Shown: positions 16,408 through 25,509 of the stretch, in pieces
Numbering within the stretch: position 1 is the first letter of the stretch
Layout of the letters: every line of letters begins with the position of its first letter
DNA from: JBHJGS01 sp050331575
GTDB taxonomy: Bacteria; Pseudomonadota; Alphaproteobacteria; Sphingomonadales; Rhodothalassiaceae
Direction: 5' to 3'
Assembly: GCA_050331575.1 (NCBI GenBank)
Contig: JBHJGS010000044.1
Location: 1 to 64,000, forward strand
Length of the DNA stretch: 64,000 nucleotides
Position numbers and translations under genes: made by a program
The notes under the pieces: model-generated
Database searches by the model: none
What the model was told of the DNA's origin: nothing
The model's input: only the letters and a program-made list of their open reading frames with translations

Positions 16408-17456
16408 TGCATGCGCCGGTGGATATCGCGGTCGCACCGCTCAGCCCGGACCAGCAGGCTGAGTGGGATGCCTTTGTCACCGAGCATCCCGACGGCAGCT
16501 TTTATCATCTGTCCGGTTGGAAGCGCGTGTTCGAACGCGCTTTCGGCCACCAGACTTATCTTTTGGCCGCACGCCAAGCCGGCAGTCTGGCTGGCGTCCT
16601 GCCGCTGGTGCATATGAAAAGCGCGGTGTTTGGCAATCGCCTGATCTCGGTGGCCTTCATGGTCTATGGCGGGCCGCTGGCCAACAGTGAGGCAGCTGCG
16701 GCGCGCTTGGATGAGGCGGCGCTCGCTTTGGCCGACCAGTTGGACGCCGATTTCATTGAATATCGCTGCCGCGCCGCAGAGCCGGCGCGCGCGGGCTGGC
16801 AAAGTCGCTCCGACCGGCACGTGACCTTCCGCAAACCGATCCTGCCGACCGACGAGGACAATCTCAAAGCGATTCCGCGCAAACAGCGCGCCGAGGTGCG
16901 CAAGGCACTCAAGGCGGGGCTGGCGAGCGAGCCGGTCGGGGATGTCGACGACCTGCACCGGATCATGAATATCAGTTATCGCAACCTCGGCACGCCGTCT
17001 TTTTCGCGACGCTATTTTCACACCCTGCAGCAAGAGTGGGGCTCGGCGGCGCAAACCTTGGTGATCAAACACGGCACCGAGCCCATCGCCGCGGTCATGA
17101 GCTTTTTCTTTCGCGATGAGGTGCTGCCCTATTACGGCGGCGCCACGCTCGCGGCGCGGCGCTACAGCGCGAACGACTTCATGTATTGGGAAGTGATGCG
17201 CCGGGCGTGCGCGGATGGCTATAAAATGTTCGACTTCGGTCGGAGCAAAGTCGGCACGGGGGCATACAATTTTAAGAAATATTGGGGCTTCGAGCCGGAG
17301 CCCTTGCATTATCACTATCACTTGCGAAAAGGTGGGGAGGTGCCGGACGCCAGCCCCGCCAATCCCAAATATCAGGCGGCAATCCGGGTTTGGCGGCGTC
17401 TGCCCTTATGGCTGACCAGACACGCCGGCCCGCTGGTCTCTCGGCAATTGGGGTAG
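16404..17456 (+). CDS. FemAB/GNAT-fold protein, XrtA-associated
   Basis: 350 residues with two GNAT-like lobes, as in FemABX peptidyltransferases. Recognisable segments are SFYHLSGWKRVFERAFGH, IPRKQRAEVRKALKAGL and the C-terminal FDFGRSKVGTGAYNFKKYWG, which is diagnostic of the XrtA FemAB family. ATG 16404 gives an ATGA overlap with the deacetylase stop (ATG 16407 is alternative). FemAB proteins use aminoacyl-tRNA, so it may add an amino acid to the polymer; whether this member uses tRNA or the carrier-bound aminoacyl group is open. Confidence 0.9.
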   Translation: MMHAPVDIAVAPLSPDQQAEWDAFVTEHPDGSFYHLSGWKRVFERAFGHQTYLLAARQAGSLAGVLPLVHMKSAVFGNRLISVAFMVYGGPLANSEAAAARLDEAALALADQLDADFIEYRCRAAEPARAGWQSRSDRHVTFRKPILPTDEDNLKAIPRKQRAEVRKALKAGLASEPVGDVDDLHRIMNISYRNLGTPSFSRRYFHTLQQEWGSAAQTLVIKHGTEPIAAVMSFFFRDEVLPYYGGATLAARRYSANDFMYWEVMRRACADGYKMFDFGRSKVGTGAYNFKKYWGFEPEPLHYHYHLRKGGEVPDASPANPKYQAAIRVWRRLPLWLTRHAGPLVSRQLG

Positions 17457-17461
17457 TTCAT

Positions 17462-19051
17462 ATGGACCTGAGCCAACATCCAGCCGCCCTGCGCCGCTCC
17501 GCCGTCTTGGGCCTGCCCACGGTGATGAGCCGGAGCCTGATCCTGTTCGCCGGCTTGGCCGCGGCGATTGGCCTGCTGTTCTGGCCAACGCTGGAGTCGA
17601 TGATCGCGATTTGGAGCGTCTCGGCAACCTATGGCCATGGCTTCCTGATCCCGCCGATCGCCGGCTATTTGGTGTGGACGCAGCGGCACGCGCTGGCGCG
17701 CACAGCACCGGAGCCCTCGGCGGCGGGCTTGGTTTGGTTGACCGGCTCCGTCGGGGTATGGCTGATCGGCCATGTCGCCCAGGCCAATGTGATCCAGCAC
17801 TTCGCCTTTGTCGGCCTGATCCAGGGCGCTGCGCTCACCGCATTCGGCTGGCCATGGGTGCGTCTGCTGCTGTTTCCGCTGGGCTATCTCTTGTTAATGG
17901 TGCCGTTCGGCGATTTCGCCATCCGGCCGCTGCAGTGGTTGACCGCGGAATACACCACAGCCCTTCTCCGCATGTCGGGCGTGCCGGTATTGCTGGAAGG
18001 CTGGGTGATGACCATTCCCGGCGGCGCCTTCCTGGTGGCCGAGGCCTGCGCCGGAGTGCGCTTTCTCATCGCGTGCGTCGCCCTGGGCGTGCTGATTGCC
18101 GGGCTGATGTTCGAGAGCTGGGCCAAGCGCCTCATCTTTGTTGCCTTGTCAATTCTGGTGCCGATCGGCGCCAATGTCATCCGTGCCTACGGCATTGTCA
18201 TGATCGCCGTGCATAGCGACTTTCAGCATGCCGTGGGTGTTGATCACCTGATCTACGGCTTTATTTTCTTAAGCTTCGTGATGATGCTGCTGATCGGCTT
18301 GGCGTTTCTGATGCGCAGCCCGGCGCGTTCGACCCCGGATGTGGCGCAGCCGCTGAGCTGGAGCGGCGGCCCGGTCCGGCCCGCCAAGGGCCTCATCATA
18401 GCCCTGCTGGCCGTGGCCATTCTGGCCGGCGTGCGCGGCTATGGCAGCGCTGTCACCGCCCCTGCCGGGGCGCCCGAGGCGCTTCGCCTGGCGGTGCCCG
18501 AAGGCGCCATCCGCAGCATCGGGCCGGACAGCCCCGCATGGCACGGCGCCTTTACCGGGGCGGATGTCCAAGGCACCTGGGCCTATGAGACGGCGCAAGG
18601 GCCGGTCTCGCTGTTCATGGCCTATTATGCCGATCAGTCCGAAGGCCGCGAGCTGATTTCCTACAACAATTCCCTGGCCGGGCCGGATCGCTTTGACACC
18701 ATCGCCGGCGGCCGCACGCCGGCGTGGCCGGACACCGGCGTGCCCAAGCCGCAATTGATGGCGGTGCGTGCTCCGGGCGAGCCGCCGCGCTGGATCTGGT
18801 ACTGGTATTGGGTCGGCGACCGCGTGGTCACAGCGCCACGCTCGGCCAAGATCCTTGATCTGCGCGGCCGGCTGCTGTTCGACCGGCAGGGCAGTGGCGT
18901 TCTGGCGGTCTCGACCACCACCGAGACGCCGGACCCATCGGCCGTGGTCGCCTTCTTGCGTGCCACGGGCCTTTTGGGGCATGTGCGCAGCGGCACCCTC
19001 AACCAATTGGTCCAGCCGGCGGCGGCGGAACAAGCAGACCTAGAAGGCTAG
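17462..19051 (+). CDS. xrtA: Exosortase A fused to EpsI domain
   Basis: 529 residues. The N-terminal half (to about residue 285) is an eight-helix exosortase with candidate catalytic residues Cys196 (VAEACAGVRF), Arg241 (GANVIRAYGIV) and His262 (VGVDHLIYGF). After a Pro-rich cytosolic linker and one more helix, the C-terminal 200 residues form an EpsI-like domain (ISYNNSLAGPDRFDTI, WIWYWYWVG). Exosortases cleave PEP-CTERM signals and transfer the protein to an acceptor; EpsI is required for EPS in related loci. ATG 17462 lies five bases after the FemAB stop. The fusion of the two proteins is known in some alphaproteobacteria. Confidence 0.93.
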   Translation: MDLSQHPAALRRSAVLGLPTVMSRSLILFAGLAAAIGLLFWPTLESMIAIWSVSATYGHGFLIPPIAGYLVWTQRHALARTAPEPSAAGLVWLTGSVGVWLIGHVAQANVIQHFAFVGLIQGAALTAFGWPWVRLLLFPLGYLLLMVPFGDFAIRPLQWLTAEYTTALLRMSGVPVLLEGWVMTIPGGAFLVAEACAGVRFLIACVALGVLIAGLMFESWAKRLIFVALSILVPIGANVIRAYGIVMIAVHSDFQHAVGVDHLIYGFIFLSFVMMLLIGLAFLMRSPARSTPDVAQPLSWSGGPVRPAKGLIIALLAVAILAGVRGYGSAVTAPAGAPEALRLAVPEGAIRSIGPDSPAWHGAFTGADVQGTWAYETAQGPVSLFMAYYADQSEGRELISYNNSLAGPDRFDTIAGGRTPAWPDTGVPKPQLMAVRAPGEPPRWIWYWYWVGDRVVTAPRSAKILDLRGRLLFDRQGSGVLAVSTTTETPDPSAVVAFLRATGLLGHVRSGTLNQLVQPAAAEQADLEG

Positions 19052-19055
19052 CGCC

Positions 19056-20954
19056 ATGTGCGGCATTGCGGGCATGTTCGATCTGCGGGACGCGCGGCCG
19101 GTGGACCGCCCCGCGCTGGAAGCCATGACCCATGCGCTGAGCCACCGCGGCCCGGATGATTCCGGGTTTTTCGTCGACGCCGGCGTCGGCCTGGGCCACC
19201 GCCGACTGTCGATCATCGATCTGGCGGGTGGCCATCAGCCAATGTTCAACGAAGACGGCAGCGTCGCGGTCATCTTCAACGGCGAGATCTATAATTTCCA
19301 GGCCCTGGCAGAAGAGCTGAGCGCACGCGGCCACCGCTTCACCACCCGCTGCGACACCGAAGTGATCGCGCATGCGTGGGAAGAGTGGGGCGAGGCCTGC
19401 GTGAACCAGTTCCGCGGCATGTTCGCATTCGCCGTGTTCGATCGGACGCAGCGGACGCTGTTTCTGGCCCGCGACCGCCTGGGCATCAAACCGCTCTACT
19501 ATGCCGAACTGCCAGATGGACGCGTCCTGTTCGGCTCGGAGCTGAAGGCATTGCTGGCCTGGCCGGGATTGGATCGGCGCATCGATCCCCACGCCGTGGA
19601 GGACTATTTTGCGCTGGGGTATGTGCCGGACCCGCGCTCGATCTATGCCGGGATCGCCAAATTGGCGCCGGGCCACAGCCTGACATTGCGGCGCGGGGCC
19701 AATATGGCCGAGCCGAAGGCCTATTGGCAGCCGCGCTTTGAGGTCAATGGTGCGGCCCAGGACGAGGTCGGCGCAGCCTTGATCGAGCGTCTGTCCGAGG
19801 CGGTAAAGCTGCGGCTGATTGCTGATGTGCCTTTGGGCGCCTTCTTGTCCGGCGGCGTCGACAGCAGCGCCGTGGTGGCGTTGATGAGCCAGCTGCAAAG
19901 CGAGCCTGTCAATACCTGCACGATTTCCTTCGGCGACCGGGATTTCGACGAAGCGCCTTATGCCCAGGCCATGGCGGAACGCTATCGCACCCGCCATCAT
20001 AGCCGAGTCGTCGATCCGGAGGATTTCGCCCTCATCGAGACCTTGCCCACGGTCTATGACGAGCCGTTCGCCGACAGCTCCGCACTGCCGACCTATCGGG
20101 TCTGCGAAGAAGCGCGCCAGCATGTCAAGGTGGCGCTGTCTGGCGATGGCGGCGACGAGGTCTTCGTCGGCTACCGCCGCTACCGCTGGCACCATTATGA
20201 GGAGTTGGTGCGTCGGCGCTTACCGCAGAGCCTGCGCGGCCCGCTATTTGGTCTGGCCGGTCGAATCTATCCAAAGATGGATTGGGCGCCCAAACCTCTG
20301 CGCGCCAAATCCACGCTGCAGGCATTGGCCCGGTCCTCCGCCGACGGCTATTTTCACAGCGTGTCGCTGCTGCCCAACGGCACGCGCGACCGGCTTTATT
20401 CCGACGCGTTTCGGCGCGATTTGCAGGGTTATCGCACCCAACACCTGTTTCGAACGCATATGGACCAGGCGCCGACCGACGATCATCTGGCGCGGATCCA
20501 ATATCTGGATATGAAGACCTATCTGCCCGGCGACATTCTCACCAAGGTCGACCGCGCCAGCATGGCCCATGGCCTGGAAGTGCGCGTGCCAATCCTGGAT
20601 CATCCGTTCGTCGAATGGTCCGGCAGCCTCCCCTCCAGCATGAAACTGAAGGACGGAGAGGGCAAATATGTTTTCAAAAAGGCCCTGGAACCGTTTGTGC
20701 CCGCAGACATTCTATACAGGCCCAAGATGGGTTTTGGCGTTCCGATCAGCCGATGGTTCCGTGGGCCGTTGAAGTCGCGCTTGCAGGGGCTCGTTGGTCA
20801 CGAAGCGTTGAGAGATACCGGCTATTTCAATGAAGCAAGCCTCGCGCGGATGATTGAAGATCATCTCGGGTGTGTCCGCGATCACGGACAGGCGCTCTGG
20901 GCCATGTTCATGTTTGCCGGATTTCTGGACAGGGTTCATGACAAAAGGGGCTAA
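19056..20954 (+). CDS. Glutamine amidotransferase, asparagine-synthase type, XrtA-associated
   Basis: 632 residues. The start MCGIAGMFD leaves the glutaminase nucleophile Cys2 after Met removal. The glutaminase domain includes SHRGPDDSG and FNGEIYNF; the synthase domain has the PP-loop FLSGGVDSSAVV and LSGDGGDEVFVGYRRY. It is complete and of normal length. In XrtA loci this gene is a constant neighbour of the exosortase and probably amidates a uronic acid or other carboxylate on the polymer. It starts four bases after the exosortase stop and is surely co-transcribed. Confidence 0.92.
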   Translation: MCGIAGMFDLRDARPVDRPALEAMTHALSHRGPDDSGFFVDAGVGLGHRRLSIIDLAGGHQPMFNEDGSVAVIFNGEIYNFQALAEELSARGHRFTTRCDTEVIAHAWEEWGEACVNQFRGMFAFAVFDRTQRTLFLARDRLGIKPLYYAELPDGRVLFGSELKALLAWPGLDRRIDPHAVEDYFALGYVPDPRSIYAGIAKLAPGHSLTLRRGANMAEPKAYWQPRFEVNGAAQDEVGAALIERLSEAVKLRLIADVPLGAFLSGGVDSSAVVALMSQLQSEPVNTCTISFGDRDFDEAPYAQAMAERYRTRHHSRVVDPEDFALIETLPTVYDEPFADSSALPTYRVCEEARQHVKVALSGDGGDEVFVGYRRYRWHHYEELVRRRLPQSLRGPLFGLAGRIYPKMDWAPKPLRAKSTLQALARSSADGYFHSVSLLPNGTRDRLYSDAFRRDLQGYRTQHLFRTHMDQAPTDDHLARIQYLDMKTYLPGDILTKVDRASMAHGLEVRVPILDHPFVEWSGSLPSSMKLKDGEGKYVFKKALEPFVPADILYRPKMGFGVPISRWFRGPLKSRLQGLVGHEALRDTGYFNEASLARMIEDHLGCVRDHGQALWAMFMFAGFLDRVHDKRG

Positions 20955-21143
20955 ATCGTGACCTTTCGACCGCACTCCGTAAAAATTGCGCAAAAACGTC
21001 AAAAAAACATAAGGGAAGATGCAATTTTCTGGTATAGAAGCGGGGCTTCTGGTGGTGCTTGGTCTTCGATTGGCCGCGAGGGGCCTGCCCCCCGGTGGCA
21101 TGCAGAGTTGCGCGTGAGTATCGAGGGATAGAAGGGGGGGCGT

Positions 21144-22520
21144 ATGTTCGCCAAGAGATCGATTTTTCCGTTAGCCTTTTTGGCTATCGTTGAATATTTC
21201 TTGCTTTGTGTCGCGTTTTTCGCAAGTTTTCTGCAGATGGGCGAGTTTTCGCTGTCTGAAGCGAGCGCTTGGTATTCGGCCCTGAGTGTTTTGTTGCTGT
21301 GCCTGATGGTCCAGGCAATGATGTTCGCCTTGGGTCTTTACAGCTGGAATGTTGGCGCCAGCAGCATCGATGTGTTTCAGCGCCTGATCGCCGCTTTCAC
21401 TTTAGGCTTTCTTGTTTATGGCGCCGTACAGGTGCTGATTTCGGTGCTGACGATCCCCACCGGGATTATCGTCTTGGCCTTGGGCTTGGCTTTGCCGGTG
21501 GTCTGGACCATGCGCTACACCTTTTTGCGGATCATGAACTTGGCCCGCACCAAAAGTCAGGTGCTGATCTTGGGCACCGGCGCACAGGCGGCCAATCTGA
21601 TGGATCTGGAAGCGCGCGGACAAGCCAGCCGGTTCGTCATCACGCATTTTGTCGAGCTTGAGGACATGGTCCCCAGCGTCGAGACAGACAAGATTATTGC
21701 GATGCCGGAACAAATGGGCGATTTCATTGCACAGCATGCCATCGACGAGATTGTTGTGGCCATGGAGGAGCGCCGCGGCAAGCTGCCCCTCAAGGGTCTG
21801 ATCGACGCGCGCCTGCACGGCGCCTCGGTGGTCGACTACCAGACCTTCTGCGAGCGTGCGCTCGGCCATATTCGGCTGGAAGCGCTGCGGCCGAGCTGGT
21901 TTTTCCACTCCAATGGTTTTCGCTCCAGTGCGCTGCGCCGTGTGGTCAAGCGCTCGATCGACATTCTGCTCAGCCTCGGGCTGCTGGTCTTCACGCTGCC
22001 GCTTCTGGTGCTCACCGCGATCGCGATCAAGCTGGAGAGTCCCGGCGGCATCTTCTACACACAAGAACGCGTGGGTCTCGGCGGTCAGAGCTTCACCCTG
22101 TTCAAATTCCGCTCCATGCGCCACGATGCGGAAGCCGGCGGCAAGGCGCAGTGGGCGCGCAAGAATGATCCGCGCGTCACCCGGGTCGGCGCCATCATCC
22201 GCAAGACCCGCATCGATGAGATCCCTCAGATCATCAATGTTCTGAAAGGGGATATGAGCTTTGTCGGACCGCGGCCGGAACGGCCGATGTTCGTCGACGA
22301 GCTGTCCGACCAGATACCGTATTACCACGAGCGCCATCGGGTGCGGCCGGGTATCACCGGTTGGGCGCAGGTGAACTATCCGTACGGCGCCTCGCTGGAA
22401 GATGCCAAGCGCAAGCTGGAATACGACCTATACTATATCAAATATGCCAGCATCCTGTTTGACCTATCGATCGCGCTGCAGACCGTTCGTGTGATCATTT
22501 GGTCAGACGGCGCGCGCTAA
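21144..22520 (+). CDS. Priming undecaprenyl-phosphate sugar transferase, XrtA-type
   Basis: 458 residues. Four N-terminal membrane helices (about residues 8-125) are followed by a CoA-binding-like Rossmann segment (SQVLILGTGAQAANLMDLEA). A fifth helix precedes the sugar-transferase catalytic domain: KRSIDILLSLGLLVF, FKFRSMRHDAE, RKTRIDEIPQIINVLKGDMS, FVGPRPERP. It transfers the first sugar phosphate to undecaprenyl phosphate at the inner membrane. GAAGGGGGG precedes the ATG. The 190-base upstream gap is A/T-rich, with a TGGTATAGA extended -10-like element near 21031, so a separate promoter is likely. Confidence 0.92.
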   Translation: MFAKRSIFPLAFLAIVEYFLLCVAFFASFLQMGEFSLSEASAWYSALSVLLLCLMVQAMMFALGLYSWNVGASSIDVFQRLIAAFTLGFLVYGAVQVLISVLTIPTGIIVLALGLALPVVWTMRYTFLRIMNLARTKSQVLILGTGAQAANLMDLEARGQASRFVITHFVELEDMVPSVETDKIIAMPEQMGDFIAQHAIDEIVVAMEERRGKLPLKGLIDARLHGASVVDYQTFCERALGHIRLEALRPSWFFHSNGFRSSALRRVVKRSIDILLSLGLLVFTLPLLVLTAIAIKLESPGGIFYTQERVGLGGQSFTLFKFRSMRHDAEAGGKAQWARKNDPRVTRVGAIIRKTRIDEIPQIINVLKGDMSFVGPRPERPMFVDELSDQIPYYHERHRVRPGITGWAQVNYPYGASLEDAKRKLEYDLYYIKYASILFDLSIALQTVRVIIWSDGAR

Positions 22521-22579
22521 GACCACACCACTGACGCTTTTGATGTCACGCCGTCGCCCCCAGCCGGGGCAGACGGCGC

Positions 22580-23683
22580 ATGTCTGAGGGCTGCGCCGGC
22601 GCGATGGACCCGATCACCCTATTGCATGTGTTTCCCACCTTTGCCGTCGGCGGTGTGCCGGTGCGCATCATCGATGTTGCGAATCGGCTCGGCCAGGGAT
22701 TCCGCCACCATTGCATCTCCCTGGATGGCCGCGACGGCGCCATCCAGAATGCCTGGTCAGAGACCGACTTTCAGATGATCCCGCCCGACGCGCAAGGCGG
22801 CCCGGCCGGGGTCGCGCGGCTGATGCGGCGCCTCGGTGCGGACCTGTTATGTACCTATAATTTCGGTTCGATGGACTGGGCGCTGATGGGCGGGATGGTG
22901 CGCGGCGTTGCCCACCTGCATTTCGAAAGCGGCTTCGGTCCGGAAGAGGCCTACAAGACGCTGCCCCGGCGCAATCTCTATCGCCGTGTTGCCCTTCTTC
23001 GCACCAAGGCGCTGGTGGTGCCGGCCCAGAATCTGGTGCGCATTGCCCGCCGCGGAGGCTGGATCTCGTCCGGGCGGATTCGCTTGATCCCCAACGGGGT
23101 GGATTGCGACTGGTATATCCCGCATTCGAGCCCGACCGACGGCCCGCCGGTGCTCACGGTTGTGGCGCCGCTGAGACGGGAAAAGCGCCTCGACCGCTTG
23201 CTGGACATGTTGGCGAAGGCCAGCTGCCGTGGGCATCTGCAAGTCCGCATTTGTGGCGACGGGCCGGAACGGCCCGCACTGGAGGCGCAAACCGAGCGGC
23301 TCGGTTTGACCGGAACCGTCCGCTTTCTGGGCCATTTCAAAGATGTTCGCGACGCCTTCGCCGGGGCCGACCTGTTCGCTATGACCTCTGAGACGGAACA
23401 GATGCCCAATGCGCTGTTGCAGGCCATGGCGTCGGGCTTGGCCGTGGTCGCGCTGGACGCCGGCGACGTCAAGATCATCCTACCGGACGCCCAGCGCGCC
23501 CATGTCCATGCGCAGGATGATGTGGCAGGCTTTATCGCCTCGCTGGATCGTCTGGCGCAGGATCGGGCGCTGGCCCGCACCATGGGCCAAACCAACCGCG
23601 ACCGGGCTGTCTCGGTCTATGGCATGGACAAGATGATCGCCGCCTATCGCGCGCTGTACCGGGAGGCGGCGGAGCGGCCATGA
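22580..23683 (+). CDS. Glycosyltransferase family 4
   Basis: 367-residue GT-B glycosyltransferase. The N-terminal domain begins LLHVFPTFAVGGVPVRIIDV and the C-terminal domain contains LIPNGVDCDWY, CGDGPERPALEAQ and the donor-binding E-x7-E stretch SETEQMPNALLQAMASG. An in-frame ATG at 22604 (MDPITLL) is an alternative start. The stop overlaps the next start (ATGA). It probably adds a sugar to the undecaprenyl-linked repeat unit; the donor is not deducible. Confidence 0.88.
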   Translation: MSEGCAGAMDPITLLHVFPTFAVGGVPVRIIDVANRLGQGFRHHCISLDGRDGAIQNAWSETDFQMIPPDAQGGPAGVARLMRRLGADLLCTYNFGSMDWALMGGMVRGVAHLHFESGFGPEEAYKTLPRRNLYRRVALLRTKALVVPAQNLVRIARRGGWISSGRIRLIPNGVDCDWYIPHSSPTDGPPVLTVVAPLRREKRLDRLLDMLAKASCRGHLQVRICGDGPERPALEAQTERLGLTGTVRFLGHFKDVRDAFAGADLFAMTSETEQMPNALLQAMASGLAVVALDAGDVKIILPDAQRAHVHAQDDVAGFIASLDRLAQDRALARTMGQTNRDRAVSVYGMDKMIAAYRALYREAAERP

Positions 23684-24906
23684 ACCTGCTTTTATTCTCC
23701 ACCCTCTATCCCAATGCGAATCAGCCGCACCACGGCATTTTCGTGGAGAATCGCCTGCGCCAGCTCTTGGCCTATACCGGCTGGCGCGCGCATGTGGTGG
23801 CGCCGGTGCCCTATTTTCCGAATATCGGCTGGCGGCCGCGCGCCTATGCGCCCTTCATCGATATGCCCCGCCGCGAACAGCGCCATGGCGTGAGCGTCGA
23901 GCATCCCCGCTTCGCGGTGATTCCAAAGATCGGCATGTCCGTCACCCCGGCTCTGTTATATCTCAGCGCCCGTCGGACCGTGGCGCAGTTGATGCGCCAA
24001 GGGCATCGGTTTGACCTGATCGATGCGCATTACGTTTTTCCCGACGGGGTGGCAGCGGGGCTGCTAGCACGGGAATTCAAGCTGCCCTACACGATCACCG
24101 GGCGCGGCACGGACTTGAACCTGATCCCCCGCTTCGCTGTGCCCCGGCGGCAGATCCAATGGACCGCCAAGCGCGCCGATGCCTTGATCACCGTGTGCGA
24201 CGCCTTGGCCGAGGATCTGGCTGATCTAGGCATTGCCCGCCAGCGCGTCACCGTGCTGCGCAACGGCGTCGATCTCACGGCGTTTCGGCGCGATGAAGCC
24301 GCACGGGCCGCCCTGCGCCAGACATGGTCGGCCGACAATCAGCCGGTCTATCTCTCCGTCGGCCATCTGATTGACCGGAAAGGCCATGATCTGGTGATTG
24401 AAGCGCTGGTAGGCCTGCCCGGACATCTGGTCATCGCCGGGACCGGACCGGAAGAGAGCGCCCTTCGCCGCCTAGCGGCGCGCCTGGGCGTGGCTGAGCG
24501 GGTGCATTTTCTGGGGGCGCTGCCGCATGAGCAGCTTTACCAGGTCTATAGTGCGGCGGACCTATTGATTCTCGCGTCCAGCCGGGAGGGCTGGCCCAAT
24601 GTTCTGCTGGAAAGCCTGGCGTGCGGCACCCCCGTGGTGGCAACAGCGGTGAACGGCTCGCCGGAAGTGGTGCGCGAGGCTGTGGCCGGCGAAGTGGTGG
24701 AGGATCGCACCGCAGCAGCGCTCTGCGCGGCGGCTGGCCGGGTTTTGGCGCGCCGTGCGGACCCAGCCGCGGTTCGCGCCTACGCTGAGGCGTACTCTTG
24801 GGATGCCACCAGCCAGGGGCAACAACAGTTATTCACCGCGATTGTCGGTCAGCGGCGACCGGACCAGCGCAGCAGTCGCGGCACGGATCCCTTAGGGCAC
24901 CCTTAG
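23680..24906 (+). CDS. Glycosyltransferase family 4
   Basis: 408-residue GT-B glycosyltransferase. It starts MNLLLFSTLYPNANQPHHGI; the acceptor domain has DAHYVFPDGVAAGLLA and TGRGTDLNLIPRF, and the donor domain has VLRNGVDLTAFR, IAGTGPEESALRRLA and SREGWPNVLLESLACGTPVV with E-x7-E. The first 20 residues match what I recall of XrtA-locus family members. Its 3' end overlaps by four bases the 3' end of a small leftward gene. Confidence 0.88.
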   Translation: MNLLLFSTLYPNANQPHHGIFVENRLRQLLAYTGWRAHVVAPVPYFPNIGWRPRAYAPFIDMPRREQRHGVSVEHPRFAVIPKIGMSVTPALLYLSARRTVAQLMRQGHRFDLIDAHYVFPDGVAAGLLAREFKLPYTITGRGTDLNLIPRFAVPRRQIQWTAKRADALITVCDALAEDLADLGIARQRVTVLRNGVDLTAFRRDEAARAALRQTWSADNQPVYLSVGHLIDRKGHDLVIEALVGLPGHLVIAGTGPEESALRRLAARLGVAERVHFLGALPHEQLYQVYSAADLLILASSREGWPNVLLESLACGTPVVATAVNGSPEVVREAVAGEVVEDRTAAALCAAAGRVLARRADPAAVRAYAEAYSWDATSQGQQQLFTAIVGQRRPDQRSSRGTDPLGHP

Positions 24907-25016
24907 AACAGGGCGGACACCGCAGAGACGACCAGCGCCCAAGCGAACAAACTGTTCAAAACAAGATAGGCCAGGCATTTTTTGCGGCTGAAACGCGCTT
25001 CGTACGGGCTGTCCAT
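24903..25016 (-). CDS. Small single-span membrane protein, 37 residues
   Basis: The reading frame encodes MDSPYEARFSRKKC followed by a hydrophobic helix of about 23 residues (LAYLVLNSLFAWALVVSAVS) ending in ALF-stop. GGAGGA lies nine bases before the ATG at 25016, a strong ribosome-binding site. The positively charged RKK before the helix predicts an N-in orientation. It is convergent with the glycosyltransferase gene, overlapping it by four bases. No family is recognised. The good start signal, sensible topology and lack of a competing gene make it a credible overlooked gene. Confidence 0.55.
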   Translation of the reverse strand: MDSPYEARFSRKKCLAYLVLNSLFAWALVVSAVSALF

Positions 25017-25509
25017 TCCGATTCGTCCTCCAACAGTGCAGCTGCTTAGCCCCCTGATGATGTTGGCCCGTGCGATCGGCGCGGCCTGAGGTCATGGCCG
25101 TTCGCCGGCCTTATCACCCTATGCTCCGACAGGCTTACGCCCGTCTGCTCTTAGATTATCGATCGAAAGAATAGCGTCAAGCGCGTAAAAACATCTGATA
25201 AGTGTTTAACTTCCTGAAATGCACCGAGCCCCGGTCGGCTAGGAGCGATCAACTCTCAATTTCGCCATTTGCCCACGCCTGGCGGGTAATTCCGCCATGC
25301 TCCAACTTATTCGTCCCGAGGCTTAACCATTCCGACAACAAAAGGTTAACAAAGCGTTAATTGATCGGCAAGCCTTGCTGCAGGCTGTTGGCGCAGCCCA
25401 TCCGAAGGATCGGTTGCATTTTGCCCCGGCCCATGGTCAAAGCACTGCCGGCTGCCGCCCGCGGCCGCCCGCCTTGCCGGCTCATCGCAACCAGAGCTTC
25501 ACCGCCACC
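25017..25509. promoter_or_regulatory. Intergenic region before the UDP-sugar dehydrogenase
   Basis: About 490 bases without a supported gene other than the preceding small one. It is noticeably A/T-richer than the flanks between 25150 and 25360 and contains the TTAA-N7-TTAA element described separately. The promoter of the dehydrogenase is expected here; the leader from 25360 to 25509 is G/C-rich and has no strong ribosome-binding site before 25510. Confidence 0.45.
25346..25360 (+). promoter_or_regulatory. CtrA-type binding site TTAA-N7-TTAA
   Basis: The bases TTAA (25346-25349), seven bases CAAAGCG, then TTAA (25357-25360) match the full CtrA recognition sequence used by the cell-cycle/motility regulator of alphaproteobacteria. 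Another TTAACC lies just upstream at 25323. It is about 150 bases before the UDP-sugar dehydrogenase start, a position suited to direct control. The match is exact, but binding is an inference. Confidence 0.45.
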
